Positions 7,307 to 15,992 of a stretch of DNA of 30,257 nt are shown piece by piece. How positions within the stretch are numbered: position 1 is the first letter of the stretch; each line of letters begins with the position of its first letter. The notes beneath the pieces are model-generated. The model was not told the DNA's origin, searched no databases, and worked only from the letters and a program-made list of their open reading frames with translations. Origin of the DNA: Rhizobiales bacterium UBA3584 (GTDB lineage Bacteria > Pseudomonadota > Alphaproteobacteria > Rhizobiales > Devosiaceae); the NCBI GenBank assembly GCA_002375765.1, contig DFMV01000086.1:1-30257 (forward strand), read 5' to 3'. Both the position numbers and the translations under genes were made by a program.

Positions 7307-8425
7307 ATGTCACTCAAGAACCAGATTACGTTCTGGATCGCACTGCTTGTCATTCTGGGCGTGCTGTTGTGGGTCTTCCGCGGCATTCTGCTGCCGTTCG
7401 TGCTCGGCATCACGTTGGCGTATTTGCTCAACCCCTTCGTCGACTGGCTTCAGAGCCGCAAGGTGCATCGCGGGTTTGCCACGCTGATCGTGATGGTGCT
7501 GGCGGTGCTAGCGCTGCTTGCGGTTTTCCTGTTGATCGTTCCGCTCCTGCTCCAGCAAGCCTTCGGGCTGGCGCGCAACATTCCGACTTACGTGCAGCAA
7601 CTGCAGGTGTTCATCGAGAACATGATTCCGAGGCTCGAGCAGTGGCTCGGTCCCGAGCGGATGCAGGAACTCGAACGGGGCATCGAACAGATGTTTGCCG
7701 ATGGCATCGGCATGCTCACCGGCTTTACGGGGCAGGTGATGCAGCAATCGATGAGCATCATCAATACGATCGGCGTCATGATCGTTACCCCGGTGGTGGC
7801 CTTCTACCTGCTTTTGGACTGGGACCGGATGGTGGCAAGCGTGGACAGCCTGTTCCCGCCTGCGCACCGTGCTGAAATGCACGCACTGTTCAAGGACATG
7901 GACATTGCCCTCGCCGGCTTCGTGCGCGGCCAGGGTGCCGTGGTGGGGATACTGGCAGTCTTTTATGCGGTGTCGCTGTCGCTGGCCGGGCTGAGCTTCG
8001 GTCTTGCCATCGGGCTGATGGCTGGCCTTTTCAGCTTCATCCCCTATGTCGGCGCGCTTATCGGGTTCGTTCTTTCGATGGGCATTGCACTCGTGCAATT
8101 CTGGCCCGACTGGCCCATGATGGCTGTGATCCTGGCGATTTTTCTCGTCGGCCAGTTTCTCGAGGGCAATATCCTTTATCCAAAGCTCGTCGGGTCGAGC
8201 ATTGGTGTTCACCCCGTCTGGCTGATGTTCTCGCTTTTTGCCTTCGCCGTTCTGTTCGGGGCGCTGGGGGTCTTGATTGCCGTTCCGCTTGCGGCCATCT
8301 GTGGCGTTCTGGTTCGCTGGGCGGTTCGCAAGTACAAACAGAGCCCAATCTACGATTCTTCGACGACAGCAATGATTGCTCCGCAAAAGGCTAGCGCCGA
8401 TGCAAGCCCAAAAGAAATCTCCTAG
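7307..8425 (+). CDS. perM: AI-2E transporter family (PerM-like) membrane protein
   Basis: A 372-residue inner-membrane protein. Two N-terminal hydrophobic helices (about residues 8-45) are followed by a third near 60-80 and a long hydrophilic, helical loop (about 85-150). A cluster of membrane helices lies toward the C-terminus (LAGLSFGLAIGLMAGLFSFIPYVGALIGF and onward). This is the layout of PF01594. Members have been linked to autoinducer-2 export, Na+/H+ exchange or cell-envelope roles; the substrate here is unknown. It is the first gene of the unit that continues with hdaA, ppk and ppx, and its last 26 bases overlap the start of hdaA. The soluble C-terminal tail ends in a polar region after residue 355. 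Confidence 0.9.
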   Translation: MSLKNQITFWIALLVILGVLLWVFRGILLPFVLGITLAYLLNPFVDWLQSRKVHRGFATLIVMVLAVLALLAVFLLIVPLLLQQAFGLARNIPTYVQQLQVFIENMIPRLEQWLGPERMQELERGIEQMFADGIGMLTGFTGQVMQQSMSIINTIGVMIVTPVVAFYLLLDWDRMVASVDSLFPPAHRAEMHALFKDMDIALAGFVRGQGAVVGILAVFYAVSLSLAGLSFGLAIGLMAGLFSFIPYVGALIGFVLSMGIALVQFWPDWPMMAVILAIFLVGQFLEGNILYPKLVGSSIGVHPVWLMFSLFAFAVLFGALGVLIAVPLAAICGVLVRWAVRKYKQSPIYDSSTTAMIAPQKASADASPKEIS

Positions 8426-9107
8426 CGCCTTGTCGCCGCTGACAAAGGAACAGCTTATCCTCGATCTTGGGCATGACGTTGCCCAGACCGAGGATGATTT
8501 CATGGTGTGCGCGGGGAACGAGCTGGCTTTCGCCCATGTCATGGCTTTCCCGGGCTGGGCGGCGCCCATGACGCTGCTCGTTGGTGCTGCCAAGTCGGGG
8601 AAATCCCATCTGGCGCGGATATGGGCCAAGCGAGCCGGGGCCGTTATTGCCAGCGCCGACGATGTCGAAGCGCTGGCCACTTCGGGTGGTCAGCAGCCGG
8701 TTCTGGTGGAAGATACGGATCGGAACGGGTATGAGGAGGCAGGGCTTTTTCACCTGCTCAACCAATCGATGCGGGACGAGCGGCCGATTTTGATGACGGC
8801 AAGAACGCAGGTTGGTGAATGGCCGTACAGGACAAACGACGTCAAATCGCGGGCCAGGCTGGCCGCGCACTTTTCGCTCACGGCCCCCGATGACATCTTG
8901 TTGTCGCAGATGTTCGTGAAATTGTTCGCCGACAGGCAGTTGTCGGTCGATCCGAAAGTAATCTCCTACCTGGTGGGCCGCATGGAGCGCTCATCGGAAG
9001 AGGTTGTCGCTTTGGTGGAACTGCTCGACAGGATGTCGCTATCACGCGGCCGGGCTATCACGCGGGCCATTGCGGCCGAGGCGCTTGCAATTCGCTCGGA
9101 ACGCTAG
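8400..9107 (+). CDS. hdaA: DnaA regulatory inactivator, Hda/HdaA type
   Basis: A 235-residue AAA+ protein resembling DnaA domain III. The Walker A is GAAKSGKSH (residues 62-70) and a Walker-B-like VLVEDTD follows. The segment EQLILDLGHDV near residue 17 contains QLILDL (18-23), which fits the beta-clamp-binding motif of Hda proteins. Family role: together with the DNA-loaded clamp it promotes ATP hydrolysis on DnaA and so limits re-initiation of replication. Start set at ATG 8400, with AAAAGG upstream; an in-frame ATG at 8376 has no ribosome site. The start lies inside the end of perM, so translation is probably coupled. The ppk gene follows after 20 bases. Confidence 0.9.
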   Translation: MQAQKKSPSALSPLTKEQLILDLGHDVAQTEDDFMVCAGNELAFAHVMAFPGWAAPMTLLVGAAKSGKSHLARIWAKRAGAVIASADDVEALATSGGQQPVLVEDTDRNGYEEAGLFHLLNQSMRDERPILMTARTQVGEWPYRTNDVKSRARLAAHFSLTAPDDILLSQMFVKLFADRQLSVDPKVISYLVGRMERSSEEVVALVELLDRMSLSRGRAITRAIAAEALAIRSER

Positions 9108-9127
9108 CCGAACTGGAAAGGTGAGGA

Positions 9128-11308
9128 ATGGACGATATGGCTTATGAGCAGCACTCAACGGACGAGGCTGCGCCCGATATCGAGGCACTGCGCACGAGCC
9201 CCGCACGGTTCGTAAACCGCGAAGTGAGCTGGCTGCAGTTCAACATGCGGGTGCTCGAAGAAGCCGCCAATCCCAATCATCCCTTGCTGGAAAGATTACG
9301 ATTCGTTTCCATCTCGGCCAACAACCTCGATGAGTTCTTCATGGTGCGCGTCGCGGGCCTGAAGGGGCAATTGCGCGCGGGCCTGCCGCGCGAGAGCGCT
9401 GACGGCATGACACCGAGCGAGCAGATCGAGGAGATCACGACGCTCGCCCAGCATCTCCACCTCGAGCAGCAGGATCAGTGGCAGTCGATACGCGAGGAAC
9501 TGTTCGAGCAGAACATCGTCCTGCTTGAAGCGGCCGATCTAACATCCGAGCAGGTGGAGTTTCTGCAGAAAATCTTCCGGGAAGAAATCTTTCCGGTGCT
9601 GACCCCGATCGCCATCGATCCGGCCCATCCTTTCCCCTTCATCCCCAATCTGGGGTTCTCTCTGGCCTTCCAGCTTGATCGGGCGACGGACAATTCACGG
9701 CTGACCGCGCTGGTGCGCATTCCTGCCAATCTCGATCGCTTCATCAAGCTGCCCACCAAGGCGATCTCGGACCGGCGGGTCGAAATGGTTACCGTCGAGA
9801 CGATGGTCCAGCTGTTCTTCCACAAGATTTTTCCCGGCTACAACATTGTCGGGCACGGATCTTTCCGCATTGTCCGCGACAGCGAGATCGAAATCGATGA
9901 CGAGGCGGCCGATCTGGTCGTCGAATTTGAATCGGCCCTGCGCCAGCGGCGTCGGGGACAGGTGATCCGGTTGGAAATCGAGCGGTCGATGCCGCGCTCG
10001 CTCAAGCGGCTGATTGCCGAAGAGCTGGGGATATCGGCTGAGGATACGTTTGAGGTCGAGGGTTTCATGGCGCTCGCCGATGCGGGCAAGATCTGCGACC
10101 TGGATCGGCCGGAGCTGAAATTTCCGCGTTACCACGCTCGCTTTCCTGAGCGTATCCGCGACCATCATGGCGATTGTTTCGCGGCGATCCAGGAAAAGGA
10201 CATCGTCGTCCACCACCCTTACGAGAGTTTTGACGTCGTCGCGCAGTTTGTCGCCCAGGCGGCGCGCGATCCGGACGTGGTGGCGATCAAGCAGACGCTT
10301 TACCGCACGTCCAAGGACTCCCCCATCGTCAAGGCCCTGATTGCGGCCGCCGAGATGGGCAAATCGGTGACCGCGCTGGTTGAACTCAAGGCCCGGTTCG
10401 ACGAGGAAGCCAATATTCGCTGGGCGCGCGATCTCGAACGGGCCGGCGTACAGGTGGTTTTCGGGTTCATCGAGCTCAAGACCCATGCCAAGCTCAGCCA
10501 GGTCGTGCGGCGCGAGAAGGGAAAGCTTGTCTCGTATTGTCACGTCGGGACGGGCAACTATCACCCGGTAACTGCCAAGATCTATACCGATCTTTCCTAT
10601 TTCACCGCCGATCCGATCATCACGCGTGACGTGGCGCGGGTTTTCAATTTCATCACCGGTTATGCGCGGCCCAGCGAACTCGAAGCCATTGCGATTTCGC
10701 CGTTCTCGCTGCGCGCGACATTGATGGAGCACATTGCTACCGAGATCGACCTGGCCAGACGGGGAGAGCCTGCTGCCATCTGGTTCAAATGTAACGCACT
10801 GGTTGATCCCGAGCTGATCGATGCGCTTTACCAAGCCAGCCAGGCTGGCGTCAGTGTCGAGCTGATTGTGCGCGGCATATGCTGTCTGCGCCCTGGAATT
10901 CCAGGGTTCTCCGAGAACATCCGCGTCAAGTCGATCGTCGGGCGCTTCCTTGAACATTCCCGCATCTACTGTTTCGGCAATGGGGGCGAGATGCCGTCAC
11001 GCGAGGCGGCGGTCTATATTTCGTCGGCCGATCTTATGCCGCGCAATCTGGACTGGCGCGTTGAAACGCTGGTACCGATAAAGAATCGGACCGTTCACAG
11101 GCAGATCCTCGACCGCATCATGGTGGCCAATCTTCGCGACAACCAGCAAAGCTGGGAAGTCTTGCCGGACGGAACGGCGCAGCGAATAACGCCGGGTGAG
11201 GGAGAAGAATCGTTTAATGCCCATGACTACTTCATGACCAATCCGTCTCTGTCAGGGCGCGGCAGCGCATTGCACGGGGACAGCGACGACGAGGACAGTG
11301 ATCTTTGA
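9128..11308 (+). CDS. ppk: Polyphosphate kinase (PPK1)
   Basis: A 726-residue PPK1, reversibly transferring the terminal phosphate of ATP to polyphosphate. The N-terminal domain begins [19 protein letters not shown]; a head domain and two phospholipase-D-like C domains follow. The two conserved active-site histidines are H453 ([13 protein letters not shown]; the phosphorylated one in the family) and H610 ([10 protein letters not shown]). [20 protein letters not shown] and [14 protein letters not shown] are also family signatures. The start ATG 9128 is preceded by AAGGTGAGG. The C-terminus has an acidic tail ([10 protein letters not shown]). The stop codon overlaps the TTG start of ppx. Confidence 0.98.
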   Translation: MDDMAYEQHSTDEAAPDIEALRTSPARFVNREVSWLQFNMRVLEEAANPNHPLLERLRFVSISANNLDEFFMVRVAGLKGQLRAGLPRESADGMTPSEQIEEITTLAQHLHLEQQDQWQSIREELFEQNIVLLEAADLTSEQVEFLQKIFREEIFPVLTPIAIDPAHPFPFIPNLGFSLAFQLDRATDNSRLTALVRIPANLDRFIKLPTKAISDRRVEMVTVETMVQLFFHKIFPGYNIVGHGSFRIVRDSEIEIDDEAADLVVEFESALRQRRRGQVIRLEIERSMPRSLKRLIAEELGISAEDTFEVEGFMALADAGKICDLDRPELKFPRYHARFPERIRDHHGDCFAAIQEKDIVVHHPYESFDVVAQFVAQAARDPDVVAIKQTLYRTSKDSPIVKALIAAAEMGKSVTALVELKARFDEEANIRWARDLERAGVQVVFGFIELKTHAKLSQVVRREKGKLVSYCHVGTGNYHPVTAKIYTDLSYFTADPIITRDVARVFNFITGYARPSELEAIAISPFSLRATLMEHIATEIDLARRGEPAAIWFKCNALVDPELIDALYQASQAGVSVELIVRGICCLRPGIPGFSENIRVKSIVGRFLEHSRIYCFGNGGEMPSREAAVYISSADLMPRNLDWRVETLVPIKNRTVHRQILDRIMVANLRDNQQSWEVLPDGTAQRITPGEGEESFNAHDYFMTNPSLSGRGSALHGDSDDEDSDL

Positions 11309-12846
11309 TTCGATTCTGGAGCCTTGAGTCCGATCCCGCTGGCCAAGGGCGCCTTGCCGGCGCCAAGCCTGTCGCGGTGCTCGATATCGGCTCGAATTCG
11401 GTGCGTCTCGTCGTTTATGAGCGCCTCACGCGCGCTCTGACCGTTCTCTACAACGAGAAGTCTGCGAGCACGCTTGGACGCGGGGTCGCGGCAACGGGAC
11501 GGCTGGCCGAGACCTCGATGGCCAGCGCTCTCAAGGCGATCCGTCGGTTTGCGCTTGTCTGCCGTTTGACCGAAGTCGGCGATATCTACGCCATCGCGAC
11601 ATCGGCGACCCGGGAGGCGGAAAACGGACCCGAATTCGCGCGAGCCGTTGAAGACATCATTGGCGTGCCGGTCCGGGTGCTCAGTGGAGCCGAAGAAGCC
11701 CACTATGCGGCCCTCGGGTTGGTCTCAGGCATGCCCGAGTTCATGGGTGTAGTGGGCGATCTGGGCGGCGGGAGCCTCGAGTTGGCCATGGTGGATGGCG
11801 GCCACGATACGGGTGGGGAGACCCACGAGCTGGGTGTCATCCGGCTGCAGGACGATACCCAGATGACCCCCAGCAAGGCGTCGGGCATCATCAAGGATCG
11901 TCTCCAGGCTTCAAAACTGCTCGATCGCGGAAAGCACAAGTCTTTCGCAGCCATCGGCGGCACTTGGCGTGCGCTGGCCAAGTTGCATCAGGCCCGGTGC
12001 AACTATCCGCTGCATATGGTGCAGGACTATGTGGTGCGCACAGCTGACATCCTGCCGCTTTGCGATGCCCTTATCGAGGGCAATGGCGACAAGAAACTGG
12101 TCAAGGGCATCGAGACGGTGTCGGGATCTCGAAAAGACCTTCTGCCTTATGGCGCTGCGGTCTTGGCCGAAGTGTTGCGGGCCGGAGAGTTCGATGAAGT
12201 GGTCTTTTCGGCCCAGGGCGTTCGAGAAGGTTATCTTTATGACAGGCTTGCGGATGCGGATAAGGGAATCGATCCCCTGCTGCAGGCCGCTGAAGAGATT
12301 TCGATGTTGCGTTCCCGGGCGCCGGAGTTTTCAGGCGACCTTATTGATGGCAGCGGCGAGTTGTTCAATCTGATCGGCGTCCAGGAAACCACCGATGAGG
12401 AAAGGCTGCGCAAGGCGGCCTGCTACATCTCCGACATCGGATGGCGGGCGCATCCTGACTATCGGGGTGAACAAAGTATCCAGATGGTGGCGTTTTCCGA
12501 CATTGTCGGGATCAGCCATGCCGGTCGTGCCTTTCTCGCCCAAACGTTGGCGTTCCGGTACATGGGGTTCAAGCAAAAGAGCGCCAACGCCAAATTGCTG
12601 GAGCTCGCTGGCAAGAATCTTGGGCCGAGGGCGCGGCTGATCGCTGCCTATTTCCGGGTCGCCTATCCCCTCGCGGCAGCCATGCCGGGCATTTTGCCGC
12701 GGACGCGGTTCACGGTGGATGGCAAGACGCTGGAATTGCGCTTGCCGACAGATCTGGCGTTTCTTGACGGGGACAGGATGCGTGGGCGTCAGCGCCAGCT
12801 CGCCATAGAAGCAGGCTTCAAGGATGGCACGATAAGGGTCGACTGA
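11305..12846 (+). CDS. ppx: Exopolyphosphatase, Ppx/GppA family
   Basis: A 513-residue protein of the sugar-kinase/Hsp70/actin fold. The N-terminal phosphate loop is [15 protein letters not shown] (about residues 26-40). The second phosphate motif is [13 protein letters not shown], with D at residue 152. A C-terminal HD-like helical region follows, containing [16 protein letters not shown] and the segment around [11 protein letters not shown]. Members release phosphate from polyphosphate and/or hydrolyse pppGpp; sequence alone does not separate these. Start at TTG 11305, overlapping the ppk stop as TTGA, with GAGGA nine bases upstream; the next in-frame ATG lies far inside the domain. Pairing with ppk supports the polyphosphatase role. 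The stop lies inside a hairpin shared with rnd. Confidence 0.93.
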   Translation: MIRFWSLESDPAGQGRLAGAKPVAVLDIGSNSVRLVVYERLTRALTVLYNEKSASTLGRGVAATGRLAETSMASALKAIRRFALVCRLTEVGDIYAIATSATREAENGPEFARAVEDIIGVPVRVLSGAEEAHYAALGLVSGMPEFMGVVGDLGGGSLELAMVDGGHDTGGETHELGVIRLQDDTQMTPSKASGIIKDRLQASKLLDRGKHKSFAAIGGTWRALAKLHQARCNYPLHMVQDYVVRTADILPLCDALIEGNGDKKLVKGIETVSGSRKDLLPYGAAVLAEVLRAGEFDEVVFSAQGVREGYLYDRLADADKGIDPLLQAAEEISMLRSRAPEFSGDLIDGSGELFNLIGVQETTDEERLRKAACYISDIGWRAHPDYRGEQSIQMVAFSDIVGISHAGRAFLAQTLAFRYMGFKQKSANAKLLELAGKNLGPRARLIAAYFRVAYPLAAAMPGILPRTRFTVDGKTLELRLPTDLAFLDGDRMRGRQRQLAIEAGFKDGTIRVD

Positions 12847-12853
12847 CCCTTAT
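12832..12853. terminator. 9-bp hairpin containing the stop codons of both ppx and rnd
   Basis: ATAAGGGTC (12832-12840) and GACCCTTAT (12845-12853) are perfect inverted repeats around the loop GACT. The ppx stop TGA (12844-12846) and the rnd stop TAA (read on the other strand from 12852 to 12850) both fall in this structure. The coding regions are only three bases apart. No T-run follows, so termination efficiency is uncertain. Confidence 0.5.
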
Positions 12854-14013
12854 TCGTCGACGAGGTCCACAGGCACTTCGACCACACCCTTGCGTGTGGC
12901 GGCCAGCGCCAAACGGCCGTGCTTGATCGCAAGGGCCTTTTCACCGAACAGCTTGCGGCGCCAGCCCTTGAGGGCAGGGACGTCGGCGTTGTCATCGAGC
13001 ACGATGGCGTCGATGTCGTCGGAGCTGGCGATTATGCGGGTTGCTACACCATTGGTATCTGCAACGGCTTTCAGCCAGACCCTGAGCAGGTCGCCGACCG
13101 CACCTTTCGGCGAGGGCCCGCGCGGGCGCTCGGCAATCTTGGGAAGGCTCGATTTGTCTGCCGCTTCCACCGACTTGATGACGGCAATCAATTCTGCCGC
13201 AGCTGAGGACCGGCCGTAGCCACGCGGAACGGCCCGGAGCTTTTCGAAGGCGTCAGGGGAGGTGGGCCGCTGGATAGCCAATTCGGCGATGGCGTCATCC
13301 TTGAGGATGCGGCCGCGCGGTTGATCGTTTTCCTGTGCACGGCGTTCGCGCCAGGCGGCAATAGCCTGCAGAGCGGCGAGATCGCGGGGTTTATTGACGC
13401 GAGCCTTCACCCGCTTCCATGCAACTTCGGGTTGAATGATGTAGGTGTCGATACTTTCGAGTACGGCCATTTCGTCGGCTACCCATGCGCCGCGACGGGT
13501 TTTGTCGATCTCGGTGCGCAATTGGGCGTAGATGTCGCGCAGATGGGTGACGTCCGCCAGGGCATAGGTGAGTTGCTTTTCGGTCAGCGGACGATGCGAC
13601 CAATCGGTAAAGCGTGAACTCTTGTCGATCTGCTCGCCGACCACCGAGCGCACCAGATTGTCGTAGGACACCGAATCGCCATGACCGCACACGCTGGCGG
13701 CAACCTGCGTGTCGAAGATGGGGTGGGGCACGACCCCGAACAGCTTTACGAAGATTTCGATGTCCTGCCGTGCGGCGTGGAACACTTTTGTCACGTGCCG
13801 ATCTGCAAGAAGTTCAGCGAACGGCGCCAGATCGATGTCATCGGCGAGGGGGTCGATGATGACCGCCCGGTCGGTGGTGGCAGCCTGAATGAGGCAGAGC
13901 TTTGGCCAATAAGTCGTTTCGCGCAAGAATTCAGTATCGACGGTCACGAAATCATAGGTCGCAGCGTCCTTGCAGAACGCTTCCAGCGCCCGCGTCGAAG
14001 TGATGACCTGCAT
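12850..14013 (-). CDS. rnd: Ribonuclease D
   Basis: A 387-residue 3'-to-5' exoribonuclease of the DEDD family that trims tRNA and other structured RNA ends. Exo motif I is VTVDTEFLRETTYWPKLCLIQ (D and E ligands). Motif II is KVFHAARQDIEI. Motif III is LTYALADVTHLRDIY with the catalytic Tyr. An HRDC-type domain follows, containing LAALQAIAAWRERRAQENDQPRGRIL. Start set at ATG 14013 (MQVITSTRALEAF), the usual family N-terminus. The frame stays open to 14187, but that extension would run into the aspS coding region and is not family-like. It is convergent with ppx and divergent from aspS. Confidence 0.95.
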   Translation of the reverse strand: MQVITSTRALEAFCKDAATYDFVTVDTEFLRETTYWPKLCLIQAATTDRAVIIDPLADDIDLAPFAELLADRHVTKVFHAARQDIEIFVKLFGVVPHPIFDTQVAASVCGHGDSVSYDNLVRSVVGEQIDKSSRFTDWSHRPLTEKQLTYALADVTHLRDIYAQLRTEIDKTRRGAWVADEMAVLESIDTYIIQPEVAWKRVKARVNKPRDLAALQAIAAWRERRAQENDQPRGRILKDDAIAELAIQRPTSPDAFEKLRAVPRGYGRSSAAAELIAVIKSVEAADKSSLPKIAERPRGPSPKGAVGDLLRVWLKAVADTNGVATRIIASSDDIDAIVLDDNADVPALKGWRRKLFGEKALAIKHGRLALAATRKGVVEVPVDLVDE

Positions 14014-14096
14014 TGAGTCGGTATCCAGTTCAAAAATAATGGGATGTCTGTTATCAGCATTGTCGTCCCGCCGCAAAGTGCCAAGGCGCATCATGC

Positions 14097-14125
14097 TTGA
14101 CATTGGACACTTCACATGCGCTTTT
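14097..14125 (+). promoter_or_regulatory. aspS: Probable aspS promoter
   Basis: A perfect -35 TTGACA (14097-14102), 17 bases, and GCTTTT (14120-14125) as a poor -10. It lies 41 bases before the aspS start in the divergent rnd-aspS gap. The -10 is closer to the loose alphaproteobacterial GCTANAWC pattern than to TATAAT. It supports the start of aspS at 14167 rather than the upstream in-frame ATG at 14116, which would lie within the promoter. Confidence 0.45.
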
Positions 14126-14166
14126 CCGGCACAAATTCCCACTCCGTACTCGAAAGATCTGTTGTG

Positions 14167-15951
14167 ATGCATCGCTATCGTTCGCACACCTGTGCCCAGC
14201 TCAACAAGGCAGATGTCGGCTCGACCGTCCGCCTGTCAGGATGGGTGCATCGCATTCGAGATCATGGCGGATTGCTGTTTCTTGACCTGCGTGACCATTA
14301 CGGGCTGACCCAGTGCGTAATCGATCCGGATTCGCCTGCATTCAAGCTGGTCGAAAGTGTCCGCGCCGAGTGGGTCATCCGGGTGGATGGCGAGGTTAAG
14401 GCGCGCACGCCCGAAACCATCAACAAGAACCTGCCCACGGGCGAGGTCGAGGTGTTCATTCGCGACATCGAAGTGCTGGGCAAGTCTGCCGAGCTGCCTC
14501 TGCCGGTGTTCGGTGAGCCCGACTATCCCGAAGACACGCGTCTGCGCTATCGCTTCATCGACCTGCGCCGCGAAACGCTGCATGCCAACATCGTCAAGCG
14601 CACCAAGATCATTTCGGCGATGCGCCGGCGTATGTCCGATATCGGGTTCGCCGAGTATTCAACCCCCATCCTTACGGCGTCGTCGCCCGAAGGCGCGCGC
14701 GACTTCCTGGTGCCCAGCCGCATTCATCCGGGCAAGTTCTTTGCCCTTCCGCAGGCGCCGCAGCAATACAAGCAATTGCTGATGGTGGCCGGGTTCGATC
14801 GCTATTTCCAGATCGCCCCGTGCTTCCGCGACGAAGATCCACGTGCCGATCGTCTGCCGGGCGAATTCTATCAGCTTGACGTTGAAATGAGCTTTGTGAC
14901 CCAGGAAGAAGTCTGGGATACCATGGAGCCGGTGATCCGGGGTGTGTTCGAGGAATTTGCCGAAGGCAAGAAGGTCACGCAGGAGTTCCCGCGTATTCCC
15001 TATGATGTGGCGATCCGCAAATATGGCTCCGACAAGCCCGATCTGCGTAACCCGATCGAGATGGAAGACGTTACCGAACATTTCCGCGACTCGGGGTTCA
15101 AGGTCTTCGCCAACCAGATCGCCGGTGATCCCAAGGTTGAAGTCTGGGCCATCCCGGCACCGACCGGCGGGTCGCGTGCGTTCTGTGACCGCATGAATGC
15201 CTGGGCACAGGGCGAAGGCCAGCCGGGCCTGGGCTACATCTTCTTCAAGGATGGCGCAGGTTCGGGGCCGATTGCCAAGAACATCGGTGAGGAGCGCACC
15301 GACGCCATTCGCAGCCAACTCGGACTGAAGGACGGCGATGCCGTGTTTTTCGTCTGTGGTGTGCCCTCCAAGTTCCACAGCTTTGCCGGTGCGGCCCGCA
15401 CCAAGGTCGGTACCGATCTCGAACTTCTCGACCTCGACAGCTACGCGCTGTGCTGGATAGTCGATTTTCCGTTCTATGAATGGGATGAAGAAGAAAAGAA
15501 GCTGGAATTCGCCCACAATCCATTCTCCATGCCGCAGGGGGGGCGCGAGGCTCTCGATGGCGAAGACCCGCTGTCGATCAAGGCGTACCAGTACGACGCC
15601 GTCTGCAACGGCTTTGAAATCGCATCGGGCTCGATCCGTAACCAGGAACCCGAAACCATGGTTGCCGCCTTCGAGAAAGTGGGACTATCGCGTCAGGACG
15701 TCGAAGACCGGTTTGGCGGACTCTATCGCGCGTTCCAGTACGGCGCGCCTCCACATGGTGGCATGGCGGCGGGTGTCGACCGGATCGTGATGCTTTTGTG
15801 CGGCGTCCAGAACCTGCGCGAGATCACGCTGTTTCCGATGAACCAGCAGGCCGAGGATCTGCTGATGGGCGCGCCCAGTGATGCGTCACCCCGGCAGTTG
15901 CGCGAACTTCATTTGCGGCTGAATTTACCGGCGGACAAGAAGAACGCCTGA
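14167..15951 (+). CDS. aspS: Aspartyl-tRNA synthetase
   Basis: A 594-residue class IIb synthetase that charges tRNA(Asp). In organisms lacking AsnRS the non-discriminating form also charges tRNA(Asn). An OB-fold anticodon domain comes first ([23 protein letters not shown]). Then come the catalytic core with motif 2 at [11 protein letters not shown] (C219 onward), the bacterial GAD insertion around residues 290-420, and motif 3 at [14 protein letters not shown] (G531 onward). Start ATG 14167 gives [12 protein letters not shown], the usual beginning. With gatB in the same window, an indirect Asn-tRNA route is plausible, but whether asnS is absent cannot be seen here. A short GGCGT/ACGCC stem (15959-15972) follows the stop. 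Confidence 0.97.
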   Translation: MHRYRSHTCAQLNKADVGSTVRLSGWVHRIRDHGGLLFLDLRDHYGLTQCVIDPDSPAFKLVESVRAEWVIRVDGEVKARTPETINKNLPTGEVEVFIRDIEVLGKSAELPLPVFGEPDYPEDTRLRYRFIDLRRETLHANIVKRTKIISAMRRRMSDIGFAEYSTPILTASSPEGARDFLVPSRIHPGKFFALPQAPQQYKQLLMVAGFDRYFQIAPCFRDEDPRADRLPGEFYQLDVEMSFVTQEEVWDTMEPVIRGVFEEFAEGKKVTQEFPRIPYDVAIRKYGSDKPDLRNPIEMEDVTEHFRDSGFKVFANQIAGDPKVEVWAIPAPTGGSRAFCDRMNAWAQGEGQPGLGYIFFKDGAGSGPIAKNIGEERTDAIRSQLGLKDGDAVFFVCGVPSKFHSFAGAARTKVGTDLELLDLDSYALCWIVDFPFYEWDEEEKKLEFAHNPFSMPQGGREALDGEDPLSIKAYQYDAVCNGFEIASGSIRNQEPETMVAAFEKVGLSRQDVEDRFGGLYRAFQYGAPPHGGMAAGVDRIVMLLCGVQNLREITLFPMNQQAEDLLMGAPSDASPRQLRELHLRLNLPADKKNA

Positions 15952-15992
15952 CGAACGCGGCGTAAATACGCCAGGCTTAATGCGCAGTTAAA

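Noticed and set aside
14014..14187. N-terminal extension of RNase D up to 14187
   Set aside because: The extra 58 residues are not family-like and would overlap the aspS promoter and coding start.
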